From: Geminicoccaceae bacterium
GTDB lineage: Bacteria; Pseudomonadota; Alphaproteobacteria; Geminicoccales; Geminicoccaceae
Reading direction: 5' to 3'
Assembly: GCA_020638495.1 (NCBI GenBank)
Contig: JACKIN010000007.1
Location: 1 to 64,000, forward strand
Length of the DNA stretch: 64,000 nt
Shown: piece by piece, positions 44,071-55,521 of the stretch
How the letters are laid out: every line of letters begins with the position of its first letter
Position numbering within the stretch: the first letter of the stretch is position 1
Notes under the pieces: generated by a model
What the model was told of the DNA's origin: nothing
The model's input: the letters and a program-made list of their open reading frames with translations, nothing else
Database searches by the model: none
Position numbers and translations under genes: made by a program

Positions 44071-45543
44071 ATGCAGCTCGGCGTTTGGGTCAGCCTGACC
44101 ATCTACTTCGTGGCGATGCTGGGAATCGGGTTCTATGCCTGGCGCAAGTCGACCGCCAACTCCGAGGAGTACATGCTCGGCGGGCGGGACCTGCCACCGG
44201 CGGTGGCCGCGCTCTCGGCCGGTGCGTCGGACATGTCGGGCTGGCTGCTGCTCGGTCTGCCGGGCGCGCTCTACGTCGCCGGCCTCGTCGAGGCCTGGAT
44301 CGGCATCGGCCTCTTCATCGGGGCGCTCGCCAACTGGATGATCGTGGCACCGCGGCTGCGCGAGCAGACCGAGCGCTACGACAACGCGCTGACGATACCG
44401 GAATTTCTGGCCAACCGCTTTCCGACCCAGGCGACAACGCTCCGCATGGTGTCGGCGGTCATCATCGTGCTGTTCTTCGCGGTCTACACCGCCTCCGGCC
44501 TGGTTGCGGGCGGCAAGCTCTTCTCGACGGCCTTCGAGGGGGGTTACCAGACGGGCGTCTGGCTGACGCTCGGAATCGTCCTCGTCTACACGGTGGTCGG
44601 TGGCTTCCTCGCCGTCTGCCTGACGGATTTCGTCCAGGGCCTTATCATGATGCTGGCGCTCATCATCATGCCGGCCGTGGTGCTCTACGCGGGTGACGGC
44701 GGCGGCTTCGGCCAGGCGGGCGAGACCCTCTCGACCGTCGAGGGCTTCACGCTCTCGTGGTGGACCGACAGCATGACCTTCATCGGTTGGCTCTCGCTGA
44801 TGGCCTGGGGCCTCGGCTATTTCGGCCAGCCGCACATCATCGTCCGCTTCATGGCGGTGCGCACCGTCGCGGAGGTTCCGACCGCACGCAACATCGCGAT
44901 GGGCTGGATGGGCATCTCGCTGCTCGGTGCCATCGGCGTGGGCGTGCTCGGCCGTGCCTATGTCGAGCGCAGCGGGCTGGTCCTCGAGGATCCCGAGACC
45001 ATCTTCATCCTGCTCGCCGAGACGCTCTTTCCGGCTATGATCACCGGCTTCCTCTTTGCGGCGCTGCTGGCTGCGATCATGTCGACGGTGTCGAGTCAGC
45101 TACTGGTCTCGTCCTCGTCGCTGGCCGAGGACATCTACAAGCTCCTCGTCGACAAGCAGGCGAGCGATTCCACGATCGTGACCGTCGGCCGCATCGCCGT
45201 GGTGGCTGTCGGCGCCGTGGCGGCGTTGATCGCCGGTGATCCCGACAGCGAGGTCCTCGGGCTCGTCTCGAATGCGTGGGCCGGGTTCGGCGCCGCTTTC
45301 GGCCCGTTGATGATCCTGTCCCTGACGTGGCAGCGGATGACCGGGCTCGGCGCCGTGGCAGGTCTCGTCACGGGAGCCCTGACGGTGATCACCTGGATAG
45401 CACTCGGCTGGAACGCGAGCTTCCTCGGCGGACCGGGTATCTATGAGATGATCCCGGGCTTCATCCTTGCGATGGCGGCGATCGTCGTCGTCAGCCTGGC
45501 CGGCGAGGCCAAGGGCGAGTTCCGGCCGATCGCTGCAGCATGA
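44071..45543 (+). CDS. putP: Sodium/proline symporter
   Basis: This 490-residue member of the sodium:solute symporter family has about 13 membrane helices. PutP features are NSEEYMLGGRDLPPAVAALS, AGASDMSGWLLLGLPG, FFAVYTASGLVAGGKLF and GYFGQPHIIVRFMAV. It imports proline for PutA, encoded 42 bp upstream, with GAAAGGGAG just before the ATG. Together they extend the neighbouring ectoine block into a wider osmolyte-use region. Confidence 0.95.
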   Translation: MQLGVWVSLTIYFVAMLGIGFYAWRKSTANSEEYMLGGRDLPPAVAALSAGASDMSGWLLLGLPGALYVAGLVEAWIGIGLFIGALANWMIVAPRLREQTERYDNALTIPEFLANRFPTQATTLRMVSAVIIVLFFAVYTASGLVAGGKLFSTAFEGGYQTGVWLTLGIVLVYTVVGGFLAVCLTDFVQGLIMMLALIIMPAVVLYAGDGGGFGQAGETLSTVEGFTLSWWTDSMTFIGWLSLMAWGLGYFGQPHIIVRFMAVRTVAEVPTARNIAMGWMGISLLGAIGVGVLGRAYVERSGLVLEDPETIFILLAETLFPAMITGFLFAALLAAIMSTVSSQLLVSSSSLAEDIYKLLVDKQASDSTIVTVGRIAVVAVGAVAALIAGDPDSEVLGLVSNAWAGFGAAFGPLMILSLTWQRMTGLGAVAGLVTGALTVITWIALGWNASFLGGPGIYEMIPGFILAMAAIVVVSLAGEAKGEFRPIAAA

Positions 45544-45622
45544 CAACACGTCGGCGCGCGATGGCCGGCGAGGCTCGGATGAGGGAACGGGCGTGCCAGG
45601 CTTGCCAAGGAATTGCCTAGCC

Positions 45623-45696
45623 TGGCTGGGGGACCTGGATTCGAACCAGGACTGTTCGGTCCAGAGCCGAAAGTTCTACCGTTAAACTATCCCCCA
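45623..45696 (-). tRNA. tRNA-Gln(CTG)
   Basis: On the minus strand it runs from TGGGGGATAGTTTAACGG to TCCCCCA, discriminator G, CCA. The anticodon stem is TTCGG/CCGAA with loop CTCTGGA (anticodon CTG). The TGGGGGA acceptor and short D-arm are typical of tRNA-Gln. Confidence 0.96.
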
Positions 45697-45822
45697 AGGC
45701 GTGGCGGGTTCGTAATGTCCCTGAGCCTCGCATGTCAAGCGCTCTGCCCTGCGGGGCTTCCGCGGGTGTGGCGCTTGACACGCACCTTCGGGCTCTCTAT
45801 CTCCCGCCATCTCGGAACGCAC

Positions 45823-45899
45823 GGGGGTGTAGCTCAGTTGGTTAGAGCGCTGGCCTGTCACGCCAGAGGCCGCGGGTTCGAGTCCCGTCACTCCCGCCA
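45823..45899 (+). tRNA. tRNA-Asp(GTC)
   Basis: It starts GGGGGTGTAGCTCAG and ends CACTCCC, discriminator G, CCA. The anticodon stem is CTGGC/GCCAG with loop CTGTCAC (anticodon GTC). The T-loop is TTCGAGT. The 213 bp from here to nuoA hold no further gene and should contain the nuo promoter. Confidence 0.97.
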
Positions 45900-46112
45900 T
45901 CACCCCGTTTCCGGCCGCGCCAGCGGCAACCTCGCAGCACCGGTCGACCCGCCGGGCGTGTGACACTTGGCGCGCTGCCAGGGCATGACCGAACATGCCG
46001 GCCGGGACCGGCGATGCTTGGCAAGGGCGGCGCGGCGGCCTAGTTTGCAGCGCAACGAGAGGCGGCCGGCCAGCGTGCCGTCTGCCCGCACACCTCGTTG
46101 CACGGGATGCCG

Positions 46113-46478
46113 ATGGACGCCTATCTCCTCGAATACCTGCCGATCCTGATCTTCCTCGCCATCGCCATCGGCCTTGCTGCGGTGATGGTCCTGGCATCGA
46201 TGGTGGTGGCCCGGCAGAAGCCGAATACCGAGAAGCTCAGCCCCTACGAGTGTGGCTTCGCGGCGTTCGAGGATTCGCGCGGCCGGTTCGAGGTGCGCTT
46301 CTATCTGGTGGCCATCCTCTTCATCATCTTCGATCTCGAGGTGGCCTTCCTCTTCCCCTGGGCCGTCAGCCTCGGCGAGATCGGGCTGCACGGCTTCTGG
46401 TCGATGATGCTGTTCCTCGCCGTGCTCACCGTCGGGTTCATCTACGAATGGAAGAAGGGAGCTCTGGAATGGGAGTGA
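46113..46478 (+). CDS. nuoA: NADH-quinone oxidoreductase subunit A
   Basis: This 121-residue membrane-arm subunit has three helices. The conserved cytoplasmic loop is [20 protein letters not shown], with the redox-state-sensitive Cys, then [21 protein letters not shown]. The start [10 protein letters not shown] is chosen as usual for alphaproteobacteria; two in-frame ATG codons lie 6 and 15 bases upstream and no strong ribosome site decides. It heads the 14-gene complex I operon and overlaps nuoB by 10 bases. Confidence 0.95.
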   Translation: MDAYLLEYLPILIFLAIAIGLAAVMVLASMVVARQKPNTEKLSPYECGFAAFEDSRGRFEVRFYLVAILFIIFDLEVAFLFPWAVSLGEIGLHGFWSMMLFLAVLTVGFIYEWKKGALEWE

Positions 46479-47017
46479 GCAGGCCGCTCGTTCGCCCCGC
46501 CGAGGCGCCAGCCCAGCCCGGCCCGATCAGCCTCTACGAGGACCTGGGCAGGGACCTGCAGGACAAGGGCTTCTTCGTCACCGGCTTCAACGACCTCGTG
46601 AACTGGGCGCGTTCCGGCAGCCTCTGGCCGATGACCTTCGGCCTTGCCTGCTGCGCCGTCGAGATGATGCACGCCGCCGCCAGCCGCTACGATCTCGATC
46701 GGTTCGGCGTCGTCTTCCGGCCGAGCCCCAGGCAATCGGACGTGATGATCGTGGCCGGCACGCTCTGCAACAAGATGGCCCCGGCGCTGCGCAAGGTCTA
46801 CGACCAGATGCCGGAGCCCCGCTACGTCATCTCGATGGGCTCCTGCGCCAATGGCGGCGGCTACTACCACTATTCCTACTCGGTGGTCCGCGGCTGCGAC
46901 CGGATCGTGCCGGTCGACATCTACGTGCCCGGCTGCCCGCCGACGGCCGAGGCGCTGGTCTACGGCATCCTGCAGCTGCAGAAGAAGATCCGTCGAACCG
47001 GGACCATCGAGCGATGA
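46469..47017 (+). CDS. nuoB: NADH-quinone oxidoreductase subunit B
   Basis: NuoB carries the terminal 4Fe-4S cluster N2 next to the quinone site. The 182-residue product has the adjacent cysteines in GLACCAVEM and the others in [10 protein letters not shown] and [14 protein letters not shown] 46469 lies inside the end of nuoA; the frame open to 45995 is a chance extension. The stop overlaps the start of nuoC (ATGA). Confidence 0.97.
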   Translation: MGVSRPLVRPAEAPAQPGPISLYEDLGRDLQDKGFFVTGFNDLVNWARSGSLWPMTFGLACCAVEMMHAAASRYDLDRFGVVFRPSPRQSDVMIVAGTLCNKMAPALRKVYDQMPEPRYVISMGSCANGGGYYHYSYSVVRGCDRIVPVDIYVPGCPPTAEALVYGILQLQKKIRRTGTIER

Positions 47018-47649
47018 CGGCCGAGCAGCAAGCCGACCTCAACGAGTCCTTGCAGGATCTGAAGAAGCTCGTCGAGGACCATCTCGGCGACGACCTGATC
47101 CTGGCGCAGCTCGCGCATGGCGAGCTCTCGATCACGGTTGCGACCACCGACCTGCCCCGCGCCCTGCTCTGGCTGCGCGACGATCCGAACATGCTCTTCA
47201 AGGAGCTGGTCGACATCTGCGGCGTCGACTATCCCGAGCGCGAGCAGCGGTTCGACGTCGTCTACCACCTGCTCTCGATGCACCACAACCAGCGGATCCG
47301 GGTGCGGGTGACGACCGACGAGGCCACCCCGGTGCCCTCGACGACCGGGCTCTTCCGCTCCGCCGGCTGGTTCGAGCGGGAGGCCTGGGACATGTACGGC
47401 ATCCTCTTCTCCGACCATCCGGATCTCCGTCGCCTGCTGACCGACTACGGCTTCGAGGGGCACCCGCTCCGCAAGGATTTCCCGCTGACCGGCTATGTCG
47501 AGATGCGCTACGACGACGAGCAGCAGCGGGTGGTCTACGAGCCGGTCAAGCTGCGCCAGGATTTCCGCAACTTCGACTTCCTGAGCCCCTGGGAGGGGGC
47601 GGGTGGCCTCCTTCCCGGCGACGAGAAGGCAGTGGATCCGGCCGCCTGA
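47014..47649 (+). CDS. nuoC: NADH-quinone oxidoreductase subunit C
   Basis: This 211-residue 30-kDa-type peripheral-arm subunit holds no cofactor and supports the quinone-site module with NuoB and NuoD. The family signature [24 protein letters not shown] and the ending [13 protein letters not shown] are present. In enterobacteria nuoC and nuoD are fused; here they are separate, as in alphaproteobacteria and mitochondria. Confidence 0.97.
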   Translation: MTAEQQADLNESLQDLKKLVEDHLGDDLILAQLAHGELSITVATTDLPRALLWLRDDPNMLFKELVDICGVDYPEREQRFDVVYHLLSMHHNQRIRVRVTTDEATPVPSTTGLFRSAGWFEREAWDMYGILFSDHPDLRRLLTDYGFEGHPLRKDFPLTGYVEMRYDDEQQRVVYEPVKLRQDFRNFDFLSPWEGAGGLLPGDEKAVDPAA

Positions 47650-47686
47650 GCCGGATGGCCCCTAGAGGAACCTGACCGAGGAACGC

Positions 47687-48865
47687 ATGGCCGAAGTCGA
47701 TCTCCGCAGCTTCACCGTCAATTTCGGACCGCAGCACCCGGCGGCGCACGGCGTGCTGCGGCTGGTGCTCGAGATGTCCGGCGAGATCGTCGAGCGCGCC
47801 GACCCGCATATCGGCCTTTTGCACCGCGGCACCGAGAAGCTGATCGAGTATCGCCCGTATCTGCAGAACATTCCGTACTTCGATCGTCTCGACTACTGCT
47901 CGATGCTCTGCCAGGAGCATGCCTACGTGCTGGCCGTCGAGAAGCTGCTCGAGGTCGAGGTGCCGGAGCGAGCGCTCTATATCCGCACGCTCTTCGACGA
48001 GATCACCCGCATTCTCAACCATCTGCTCAACATCACGACGATGGCGCTCGACTGCGGCGCGATGACGCCGCTGCTCTGGATGTTCGAGGAGCGCGAGAAG
48101 CTGATGGCGTTCTACGAGCGGGTCAGCGGGGCCCGGATGCACGCCAACTACTACCGCTTCGGCGGCGTCGCGCGCGACATGCCGGCCGGGCTGGCCGAGG
48201 ACATCGCCACCTGGCTCGACAGCTTCGAGCCTTTGTTCGAGGATGTCGACAACCTCCTGTCCGAGAACCGGATCTTCAAGCAGCGCACCGTCGACATCGG
48301 CGTGGTCACGGCCGAGGACGCCTTCAACCTCGGCTTCTCCGGCCCGATGCTGCGCGCTTCCGGCGTGGCCTGGGACCTGCGCAAGGCCGAGCCTTACGCC
48401 ATGTACGACCGGATGGAGTTCGACATCCCCGTCGGCCGGAACGGCGACTGCTGGGACCGCTACCTGGTGCGCATGCTGGAAGTGAAGGAGTCGATGAAGA
48501 TCGTCCGGCAGTGCCTGGACCAGATGCGGCCGGGGCCGGTGCGCACCGACGACAAGAAGGTCACACCACCGTCGCGCGCGAACATGAAGCGCTCGATGGA
48601 GGCCCTCATCCATCACTTCAAGCTCTACACCGAGGGCGTGCACGTGCCGGAGGGCGAGGTCTACGCCGCGGTCGAGAGCGGCAAGGGCGAGTTCGGCGTC
48701 TATCTCGTCTCGGACGGCACCAACCGGCCGTACCGGTGCAAGATCCGCTCGCCCGGCTACGTCCACCTCCAGGCGCTGGACGAGATGTCCAAGGGTCACC
48801 AGCTGGCCGATGTCGTCGCGATCATCGGCTCGATGGACATTGTGTTCGGAGAGATCGACCGGTGA
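47687..48865 (+). CDS. nuoD: NADH-quinone oxidoreductase subunit D
   Basis: This 392-residue 49-kDa-type subunit lines the quinone-binding cavity. The N-terminus has [13 protein letters not shown] with the quinone-site His, then [13 protein letters not shown], and the C-terminus [11 protein letters not shown] is that of the hydrogenase-derived family. GAGGAA precedes the ATG. The stop overlaps the GTG start of nuoE. Confidence 0.97.
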   Translation: MAEVDLRSFTVNFGPQHPAAHGVLRLVLEMSGEIVERADPHIGLLHRGTEKLIEYRPYLQNIPYFDRLDYCSMLCQEHAYVLAVEKLLEVEVPERALYIRTLFDEITRILNHLLNITTMALDCGAMTPLLWMFEEREKLMAFYERVSGARMHANYYRFGGVARDMPAGLAEDIATWLDSFEPLFEDVDNLLSENRIFKQRTVDIGVVTAEDAFNLGFSGPMLRASGVAWDLRKAEPYAMYDRMEFDIPVGRNGDCWDRYLVRMLEVKESMKIVRQCLDQMRPGPVRTDDKKVTPPSRANMKRSMEALIHHFKLYTEGVHVPEGEVYAAVESGKGEFGVYLVSDGTNRPYRCKIRSPGYVHLQALDEMSKGHQLADVVAIIGSMDIVFGEIDR

Positions 48866-49668
48866 GCTTTTCGCCCGACATCGCAACCTTCAGCTTCGCC
48901 CCGGAGCTCGGCGCCGAGATCGAGCGGATCATGGCGCGCTATCCCGAGGCGAGGAAGCAGAGCGCCGTCATGCCGCTGCTCCATCTGGCGCAGAAGCAGC
49001 ACGGCGGCTGGCTGCCGCGCGCGGCACTCGACCATGTGGCGGACTTCCTCGAGATCCCGCGGATCAGGGTCTACGAGGTCGCCAGCTTCTACGACATGTA
49101 CAATACCGAGCCGACCGGCCGGATCCAGGTGCGGGTCTGCACGACGACCCCCTGCTGGCTCTGCGGCTCCGACGACGTCGTCCGGGCGGCCAAGGAGGTG
49201 CTCGGCGTCGGCATTGGCGAGAGCACCGAGGACGGCCGGTTCTTCCTGCGCGAGTTCGAGTGCCTCGGCGCCTGCTGCAACGCGCCGATGATGTGGATCG
49301 ATGACGACTACTACGAGGATCTGACCTACGAGCGGACCAAGGCGGTGCTCGAGGCGATCAAGGCCGGCGAGCGCCCGGCGCCGGGACCGCAGTCCGGGCG
49401 CAAGGGCTCCGAGCCCTTCGGCGAGCGGCATACGCTGCTGGCGAAACCCGGGCCCGACCGGACCCGCACCGGCGGCCAGCCGGCGGCGGACCACGAGCCG
49501 GAGCGCAAGGGTCGGCCGGACGATCACCAGCACGATCCGACGGCACCCATCGCCGACGCCGCACATGAGCAGGTGCGAAAGGCCAAGAAGGGCACCCTGG
49601 ACGACGAGATCGTGGCGATCGACCCGAAACCGGGTGAGTCGAAGACGGCCGGGAAGGACTCGGACTGA
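48862..49668 (+). CDS. nuoE: NADH-quinone oxidoreductase subunit E, with long C-terminal tail
   Basis: This 24-kDa-type subunit carries 2Fe-2S cluster N1a: cysteines in [10 protein letters not shown] and CLGACCNAP. The conserved domain ends near residue 165 ([16 protein letters not shown]). About 100 further residues are hydrophilic and low in complexity, rich in Gly, Pro, Lys and Asp, giving 268 residues against about 160-240 usual. The start is GTG 48862, coupled to nuoD. The tail probably forms a disordered extension on the NADH module; related alphaproteobacteria have shorter versions. Confidence 0.94.
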   Translation: MSFSPDIATFSFAPELGAEIERIMARYPEARKQSAVMPLLHLAQKQHGGWLPRAALDHVADFLEIPRIRVYEVASFYDMYNTEPTGRIQVRVCTTTPCWLCGSDDVVRAAKEVLGVGIGESTEDGRFFLREFECLGACCNAPMMWIDDDYYEDLTYERTKAVLEAIKAGERPAPGPQSGRKGSEPFGERHTLLAKPGPDRTRTGGQPAADHEPERKGRPDDHQHDPTAPIADAAHEQVRKAKKGTLDDEIVAIDPKPGESKTAGKDSD

Positions 49669-49671
49669 GCC

Positions 49672-50958
49672 ATGCTCAACGACAAGGATCGCATCTTCAC
49701 CAATCTCTACGGCGACCATGGCCCTGACCTGGATGCCGCGAAGGCGCGCGGCGACTGGGACGGCACGGCGGCGCTGATCCAGAAGGGTCGCGGCTGGCTG
49801 GTCGACCAGATGAAGGCATCGGGTCTGCGCGGGCGCGGCGGGGCCGGCTTTCCGACCGGCCTCAAGTGGTCCTTCATGCCGAAGGAGGCGAACGGGCCCG
49901 TCTATCTCGTGGTCAATGCCGACGAGAGCGAGCCCGGCACCTGCAAGGACCGCGAGATCATGCGGCACGAGCCGCAGAAGCTGATAGAGGGCTGCCTGAT
50001 CGCCGGTGCCGCGATGGGCTGCACGGCGGGCTACATCTACATTCGCGGCGAGTATGTGCGCGAGGCGGAGATCCTGCAGCGGGCCATCGACGAGGCCTAT
50101 GCCGCCGGGCTCCTCGGCACCGACGCTGCCGGCTCCGGCTACGACTACGATCTCTATCTCCATCGCGGCGCGGGCGCCTATATCTGTGGCGAGGAGACGG
50201 GCCTGATCGAATCGCTGGAGGGCAAGAAGGGCCAGCCGCGCCTCAAGCCGCCGTTCCCGGCGATGGTCGGGCTTTATGGCCGACCGTCCACGGTGAACAA
50301 TGTCGAGACCATCGCGGTCGCACCGACGATCCTGCGGCGCGGCCCCGAGTGGTTCGCCGGCATCGGCCCGGATAAGAACAGCGGCACCAAGCTCTTCTGC
50401 GTCTCCGGCCACGTCAACAAGCCCTGCAATGTCGAGGAGGCGATGGGCATTCCGCTCCGGGAGCTCATCGACCGGCACTGCGGCGGCGTGCGCGGCGGCT
50501 GGGACAACCTGCTCGCGGTCATCCCGGGCGGCTCGTCCGTGCCGCTGATGCCCAAATCCGTGTGCGACGACATCAACATGGATTTCGACAGCCTGCGCGC
50601 CGTCGGCTCCGGTCTCGGCACGGCGGCCGTCATTGTCATGGACAAGAGCACGGACATCGTGAAGGCGATCGCCCGGCTCTCGAAGTTCTACATGCACGAG
50701 TCCTGCGGCCAGTGCACACCCTGCCGCGAGGGCACCGGCTGGCTCTGGCGGATGATGACGCGGATGGCCGAGGGCCGCGCCCGGCTCGACGAGATCGATC
50801 TGCTCTGGGACGTGACCAAGGAGATCGAGGGCCACACCATCTGCGCGCTCGGCGATGCCGCCGCCTGGCCCGTGCAGGGCCTGATCCGGCATTTCCGCCC
50901 GGAGATCGAGCGGCGCATCCATGAATATACCGCGGCCCGACAGGTCGCGGCGGAATAG
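49672..50958 (+). CDS. nuoF: NADH-quinone oxidoreductase subunit F
   Basis: NuoF binds FMN and NADH, the electron entry point. The 428-residue protein has [17 protein letters not shown] (NADH/FMN loop), [17 protein letters not shown] (FMN), [19 protein letters not shown] and cluster N3 cysteines in [12 protein letters not shown] plus CALGDAA. It starts 3 bp after the nuoE stop. Confidence 0.97.
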   Translation: MLNDKDRIFTNLYGDHGPDLDAAKARGDWDGTAALIQKGRGWLVDQMKASGLRGRGGAGFPTGLKWSFMPKEANGPVYLVVNADESEPGTCKDREIMRHEPQKLIEGCLIAGAAMGCTAGYIYIRGEYVREAEILQRAIDEAYAAGLLGTDAAGSGYDYDLYLHRGAGAYICGEETGLIESLEGKKGQPRLKPPFPAMVGLYGRPSTVNNVETIAVAPTILRRGPEWFAGIGPDKNSGTKLFCVSGHVNKPCNVEEAMGIPLRELIDRHCGGVRGGWDNLLAVIPGGSSVPLMPKSVCDDINMDFDSLRAVGSGLGTAAVIVMDKSTDIVKAIARLSKFYMHESCGQCTPCREGTGWLWRMMTRMAEGRARLDEIDLLWDVTKEIEGHTICALGDAAAWPVQGLIRHFRPEIERRIHEYTAARQVAAE

Positions 50959-50970
50959 GTTGGAGCTGGC

Positions 50971-53028
50971 ATGCCGAAGCTGACGATCGATGGCCAGGAG
51001 GTCGAGGTGCCAGCCGGCTCGACCGTGCTGCAGGCCTGCGAGGCGGCCGGCCGCGAGATTCCGGTGTTCTGCTTCCATCCAAGGCTGAACATCGCCGGCA
51101 ACTGCCGGATGTGCCTGGTCGAGATGGAGAAATCGCCGAAGCCGATCGCTTCCTGCGCCATGCCGGCGGCCGATGGCATGGTCATCAGGACCGACACCGA
51201 GCAGGTCCACAAGGCCAGGAAGGGTGTCCTGGAGCTGCTCTTGATCAATCACCCGCTCGACTGCCCGATCTGCGACCAGGGCGGCGAGTGCGACCTGCAG
51301 GACCTGACCCTGTTCTACGGGCCGGATCATTCGCGCTTCAAGGAGAACAAGCGCCCCGTCACCGACAAGTATCTGGGCCCGCTGATCTCGACCCACATGA
51401 CGCGCTGCATCCACTGCACGCGGTGCATCCGCTTCATCAACGAGGTGGCCGGGGTCGAGGAGCTCGGTGCCTGCCACCGCGGCGAGCACATGGAGATCAC
51501 CACCTGGGTGGAGAAGGCCCTGAGCTCAGAGCTCTCGGGCAACATCATCGATCTCTGCCCGGTGGGCGCCCTGAACTCGAAACCCTACGAGTATCGGGCA
51601 CGCACCTGGGAGCTCAGGAAGACCGAATCGATCGACGTGATGGATGCGGTCGGCTCGAACATCCGCATCGACGCGCGCGGCAGCGAGGTCATGCGCGTCC
51701 TGCCGCGGCTGCACGAGGACATCAACGAGGAATGGATCTCCGACAAGACCCGCTTCGCCTATGACGGCCTGAAGAAGCGGCGGCTCGACGTCCCGTTCGC
51801 CAAGCAGGATGGCCGCCTCGGCCAGGTCTCCTGGCGGGACGCCTTCGCCGCGATCAAAGAACGGCTCGATGGGGTGAGCGGCGACCGGGTCGGCTTCGTG
51901 GTGGGCGATCTCGTCGATTGCGAGACCATGGTCCTCGTCAAGGAGCTGGCCGCCGCCCTCGGCTCGCCGCATGTCGACTGCCGCCAGGATGGGGCGAAGC
52001 TCGGCGGTGCGGCCCGTGGCGGGCATCTCTTCAACACGACGATCGCCGGCATCGAACGGGCAGATGCCTGCCTCCTGATCGGCACCAACCCGCGGCACGA
52101 GGCGCCCCTGGTCAATGCCCGGCTGCGCAAGCGCCATCGGCGCGGCGGGTTCAGGGTGGGCCGGATCGGCACGCCTTTCGATCTCACCTATCCGGTGACC
52201 GAGCTCGGTGCCGGTGCGCAGACGCTCGCCGAGCTCGCCGACGGCCAGCACAGCTTCGCCGACGTGCTCGAGCGGGCCGAACGGCCCATGCTGATCCTCG
52301 GCCAGGGCCCGCTGGCCCGCCCGGATGGTGCTGCCGCCCTCGCCCTCGCTTCGCGCCTGGCCGAGCGCTTCGGCATGATCGGCGAGGGCTGGAACGGCTT
52401 CAACGTCCTGCACACCGCGGCCGGGCGCGTCGGCGGCCTCGATCTCGGGCTGGTGCCGGCGGCTGGCGGCAAGACGGTCGCCGAGATGGTCGCACCCGGG
52501 GCGCTCGACGTCGTCTTCCTGATCGGCGCGGACGAGGTCGACATCTCCGGCCTAGCCGACACCTTCACCGTCTATCTCGGGACCCACGGCGATCGTGGCG
52601 TGCATGCCGCGGACGTGATCCTGCCGGGGGCCGCCTACACCGAGAAGCATGCGACCTACGTGAACACCGAGGGCCGCCCGCAGCGGGCCAAGCTCGCGGT
52701 TTTTCCGCCCGGCGAAGCCAAGGAGGACTGGAAGGTCCTGCGGGCCCTGGCGGCGGCGCTGGGCGTGGAGGTGAAGCTCGACACGCTCGGCCAGGTTCGG
52801 CAGCGCATGGCCGAGCTGGCGCCGCATCTGCAGCGGTTCGACGAGATCGCCGCTGCCCCCTTCGAGCCGTTCGGCACACCGGGCGAGATGTCGGCCGAGC
52901 CTTTCGCCTCCTGCGTCACCGACTTCTACCTCACGAACCCGATCGCCCGGGCGTCGGCGGTCATGCAGCAGTGCAGCGAGCTCTTCGTCCAGGGCGCCGG
53001 GCGGGAGGCGACCGGCACCCATGGCTGA
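50971..53028 (+). CDS. nuoG: NADH-quinone oxidoreductase subunit G
   Basis: NuoG is the large electron-wire subunit with clusters N1b, N5 and N4. The 685-residue protein starts with a ferredoxin-like domain ([15 protein letters not shown]), the His/Cys N5 motif [18 protein letters not shown] and the 4Fe-4S motif [10 protein letters not shown] with CPVGAL. A degenerate molybdopterin oxidoreductase fold follows. The length is typical of the short alphaproteobacterial and mitochondrial form. It overlaps nuoH by eight bases. Confidence 0.97.
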   Translation: MPKLTIDGQEVEVPAGSTVLQACEAAGREIPVFCFHPRLNIAGNCRMCLVEMEKSPKPIASCAMPAADGMVIRTDTEQVHKARKGVLELLLINHPLDCPICDQGGECDLQDLTLFYGPDHSRFKENKRPVTDKYLGPLISTHMTRCIHCTRCIRFINEVAGVEELGACHRGEHMEITTWVEKALSSELSGNIIDLCPVGALNSKPYEYRARTWELRKTESIDVMDAVGSNIRIDARGSEVMRVLPRLHEDINEEWISDKTRFAYDGLKKRRLDVPFAKQDGRLGQVSWRDAFAAIKERLDGVSGDRVGFVVGDLVDCETMVLVKELAAALGSPHVDCRQDGAKLGGAARGGHLFNTTIAGIERADACLLIGTNPRHEAPLVNARLRKRHRRGGFRVGRIGTPFDLTYPVTELGAGAQTLAELADGQHSFADVLERAERPMLILGQGPLARPDGAAALALASRLAERFGMIGEGWNGFNVLHTAAGRVGGLDLGLVPAAGGKTVAEMVAPGALDVVFLIGADEVDISGLADTFTVYLGTHGDRGVHAADVILPGAAYTEKHATYVNTEGRPQRAKLAVFPPGEAKEDWKVLRALAAALGVEVKLDTLGQVRQRMAELAPHLQRFDEIAAAPFEPFGTPGEMSAEPFASCVTDFYLTNPIARASAVMQQCSELFVQGAGREATGTHG

Positions 53029-54031
53029 GATCTGGAGCGGAACCCTCTGGCCGGTCCTCGTGATCGTCTTCTACATCCTGCTGATCGCCGTGCCGCTGAT
53101 GCTGGCCATGGCCTATCTCACCTATGCCGAGCGCAAGATCATCGGCGGCATGCAGCTTCGCCAGGGGCCGATGACGGTCGGGCCCTACGGGCTGCTGCAG
53201 CCGCTGGCCGACGGGGCCAAGCTCTTCTTCAAGGAGACGGTCATCCCGACCGGCTCCAACAAGATCGTCTTCGTCCTGGCGCCGATGGTCACCTTCGTGC
53301 TGGCGCTGATCGGCTGGGCCGTCATTCCCTTCGGTTACGGCCTGGTGCTCGCCGACATCAATGTCGGCGTGCTCTACCTGTTCGCCATCAGCTCGCTCGG
53401 CGTCTACGGCATCATCATGGCCGGCTGGGCGTCGAACTCGCGCTACGCCTTTCTCGGCGCGCTGCGCTCCTCCGCCCAGATGGTCTCCTACGAGATCGCC
53501 ATAGGGCTGATCATCATCAACGTGCTGATCACCGCCGGGTCGCTGAACCTCTCGGAGATCGTCCTGGCCCAGAGCGGGCTGTGGTACGCGATCCCGCACT
53601 TCCCGATGTTCATGATCTTCATCGTCTCGATCCTCGCCGAGACCAATCGCCACCCCTTCGATCTGCCCGAGGACGAGGCGACCCTGGTCACCGGCTACAA
53701 TGTCGAATACTCGTCGATGACCTTCGCCCTCTTCTTCCTGGGCGAGTACATGAACATGATCCTGATGAGCGCGATCGCCGTCATCCTCTTTCTAGGCGGC
53801 TGGCTGCCACCCTTCGCCATCTTTCCCTTCACGCTGATTCCGGGGCCGATCTGGTTCATTCTGAAGATCTGCCTCGTGCTCTTCGTCTTCATCTGGGCCC
53901 GGGCGACCCTGCCGCGCTACCGCTACGACCAGCTCATGCGACTGGGGTGGAAGGTGTTCCTGCCGCTGTCGCTCGCCTGGGTGGTGCTGACCTCCGGCTT
54001 TCTCGTCTATTTCGATATGTTGCCTCGCTGA
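53021..54031 (+). CDS. nuoH: NADH-quinone oxidoreductase subunit H
   Basis: This 336-residue, eight-helix membrane subunit forms the quinone tunnel floor and couples to proton pumping. Family segments are [55 protein letters not shown] and [19 protein letters not shown] with the charged channel residues. The ATG lies inside the end of nuoG. Confidence 0.97.
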   Translation: MAEIWSGTLWPVLVIVFYILLIAVPLMLAMAYLTYAERKIIGGMQLRQGPMTVGPYGLLQPLADGAKLFFKETVIPTGSNKIVFVLAPMVTFVLALIGWAVIPFGYGLVLADINVGVLYLFAISSLGVYGIIMAGWASNSRYAFLGALRSSAQMVSYEIAIGLIIINVLITAGSLNLSEIVLAQSGLWYAIPHFPMFMIFIVSILAETNRHPFDLPEDEATLVTGYNVEYSSMTFALFFLGEYMNMILMSAIAVILFLGGWLPPFAIFPFTLIPGPIWFILKICLVLFVFIWARATLPRYRYDQLMRLGWKVFLPLSLAWVVLTSGFLVYFDMLPR

Positions 54032-54049
54032 GATGGCGGAGACCTTGCC

Positions 54050-54538
54050 ATGATCGCTCTCGACCGCGTCGCCCGAAGCTTTCTCTGGCAGGAGCTGGTG
54101 GTCGGCTTCGCGTTGACGCTGAAGTATTTGTTCAAGCGCAAGGCGACGCTCAACTACCCATACGAGAAGGGGCCGCTCAGCCCCCGCTTTCGCGGCGAGC
54201 ACGCTCTGCGGCGCTATCCGAACGGCGAGGAGCGCTGCATCGCCTGCAAGCTCTGCGAGGCCGTCTGCCCGGCCCAGGCGATCACCATCGAGAGCGAGCC
54301 GCGCGCCGACGGCAGCCGGCGCACCACGCGCTACGACATCGACATGACCAAATGCATCTATTGCGGCTTCTGCGAGGAGGCCTGCCCGGTCGACGCGATC
54401 GTCGAGGGACCGAACTTCGAATTCGCCGCGGAAACGCGCGCCGAGCTCTTCTACAACAAGGAGAAGCTGCTGGCGAACGGTGCGCGCTGGGAACGCGAGA
54501 TCGCCCAGAACCTTGCCGCAGATGCCCCCTACCGCTAA
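54050..54538 (+). CDS. nuoI: NADH-quinone oxidoreductase subunit I
   Basis: This 162-residue ferredoxin-type subunit has two 4Fe-4S clusters (N6a, N6b) bound by [16 protein letters not shown] and [19 protein letters not shown]. It passes electrons toward NuoB. An N-terminal amphipathic helix anchors it to the membrane arm. GGAG is well spaced before the ATG at 54050. Confidence 0.97.
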   Translation: MIALDRVARSFLWQELVVGFALTLKYLFKRKATLNYPYEKGPLSPRFRGEHALRRYPNGEERCIACKLCEAVCPAQAITIESEPRADGSRRTTRYDIDMTKCIYCGFCEEACPVDAIVEGPNFEFAAETRAELFYNKEKLLANGARWEREIAQNLAADAPYR

Positions 54539-54592
54539 GCCCCTCCCGCACACGCAGACCTCGGCCGCCGTGCCGTCGGAACCGCCCAGCCC

Positions 54593-55201
54593 ATGACCAT
54601 AAGCCTCTTCCTGTTCTACATCCTCGCCTTCGTGGCCACTGCCGCGGCGGTGATGGTCGTGGCCGCCCGCAACCCGGTCCATTCGGTGCTGTTCCTGATC
54701 CTGGCCTTCTTCAATGCCGCCGGGCTCTTCGTGCTGATCGGCGCCGAGTTCCTGGCGATGGTCCTGGTGGTCGTCTACGTCGGAGCGGTCGCCGTCCTCT
54801 TCATGTTCGTCGTCATGATGCTCGACATCAGCTCGGTGCGGATGCGCGGGGGGGCCCTGCAGTATCTGCCGATCGGCCTGCTCGTCGGGATCATCCTCCT
54901 GGTCGAGCTCGTCCTCGTCGGCGGGACCTGGACCCTCGCCGGCAGCGAAATCGCGAGCCCGTCGCCGCCGCTCGACAGCGGCGTGACCAACACCGAGGCC
55001 CTCGGGCGGCTGCTCTACACGGACTACTTCTATGCCTTCCAGGCGGCGGGCGTGATCCTGCTCGTCGCCATCATCGGCGCCATCACGCTCACGCTGCGCG
55101 AGCGGGGCGCCATCCGCCGCCAGGACATCTCGATGCAGGTCCATCGCTCGCGCGCCGAGGCCGTGCAGCTGCGCAAGGTCAAGCCGAGGGCGGGCATCTG
55201 A
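54593..55201 (+). CDS. nuoJ: NADH-quinone oxidoreductase subunit J
   Basis: This 202-residue subunit has five membrane helices. The conserved third helix [25 protein letters not shown], with its pi-bulge Tyr-Val-Gly segment, couples quinone chemistry to the pumps. A basic cytoplasmic tail follows. Its TGA shares a base with the ATG of nuoK. Confidence 0.95.
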   Translation: MTISLFLFYILAFVATAAAVMVVAARNPVHSVLFLILAFFNAAGLFVLIGAEFLAMVLVVVYVGAVAVLFMFVVMMLDISSVRMRGGALQYLPIGLLVGIILLVELVLVGGTWTLAGSEIASPSPPLDSGVTNTEALGRLLYTDYFYAFQAAGVILLVAIIGAITLTLRERGAIRRQDISMQVHRSRAEAVQLRKVKPRAGI

Positions 55202-55509
55202 TGTCGATACCGCTTACCCACTATCTCACCCTCGCCGCCATCATCTTCACGATCGGTGTCTTCGGCATCTTCCTCAACCGGAAGAACGTCATCGTCATGC
55301 TGATGTCGATCGAGCTGATCCTCTTGGCGGTCAACATCAACTTCGTGGCGTTCTCGGTCTTCCTCGGCGACCTCGCCGGGCAGGTCTTCGCCATGTTCAT
55401 CCTCACTGTGGCCGCCGCGGAAGCGGCCATCGGGCTCGCCATCGTGGTCGTGTTCTTCCGCAACCGCGGCTCGATCGATGTCGAAGACATCAATCTGATG
55501 AAAGGCTGA
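55201..55509 (+). CDS. nuoK: NADH-quinone oxidoreductase subunit K
   Basis: This 102-residue, three-helix subunit has the two buried proton-path glutamates in [15 protein letters not shown] and [13 protein letters not shown]. The ATG at 55201 overlaps the nuoJ stop. The ORF is continuous with a long upstream shadow frame that is not coding. Confidence 0.96.
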   Translation: MSIPLTHYLTLAAIIFTIGVFGIFLNRKNVIVMLMSIELILLAVNINFVAFSVFLGDLAGQVFAMFILTVAAAEAAIGLAIVVVFFRNRGSIDVEDINLMKG

Positions 55510-55521
55510 GCTGAGCCGGCC

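Noticed and set aside
40486..44835. Very long open frames opposite putA, nuo genes, ueh genes and atf/ssd (for example 40486-44835, 48796-51489, 55030-57684, 32655-35459, 26567-30130)
   Set aside because: High GC with G/C in third positions leaves few stops on the opposite strand. Translations are low-complexity, rich in Arg, Gly, Asp and His, without domains, while the other strand encodes well-known proteins.
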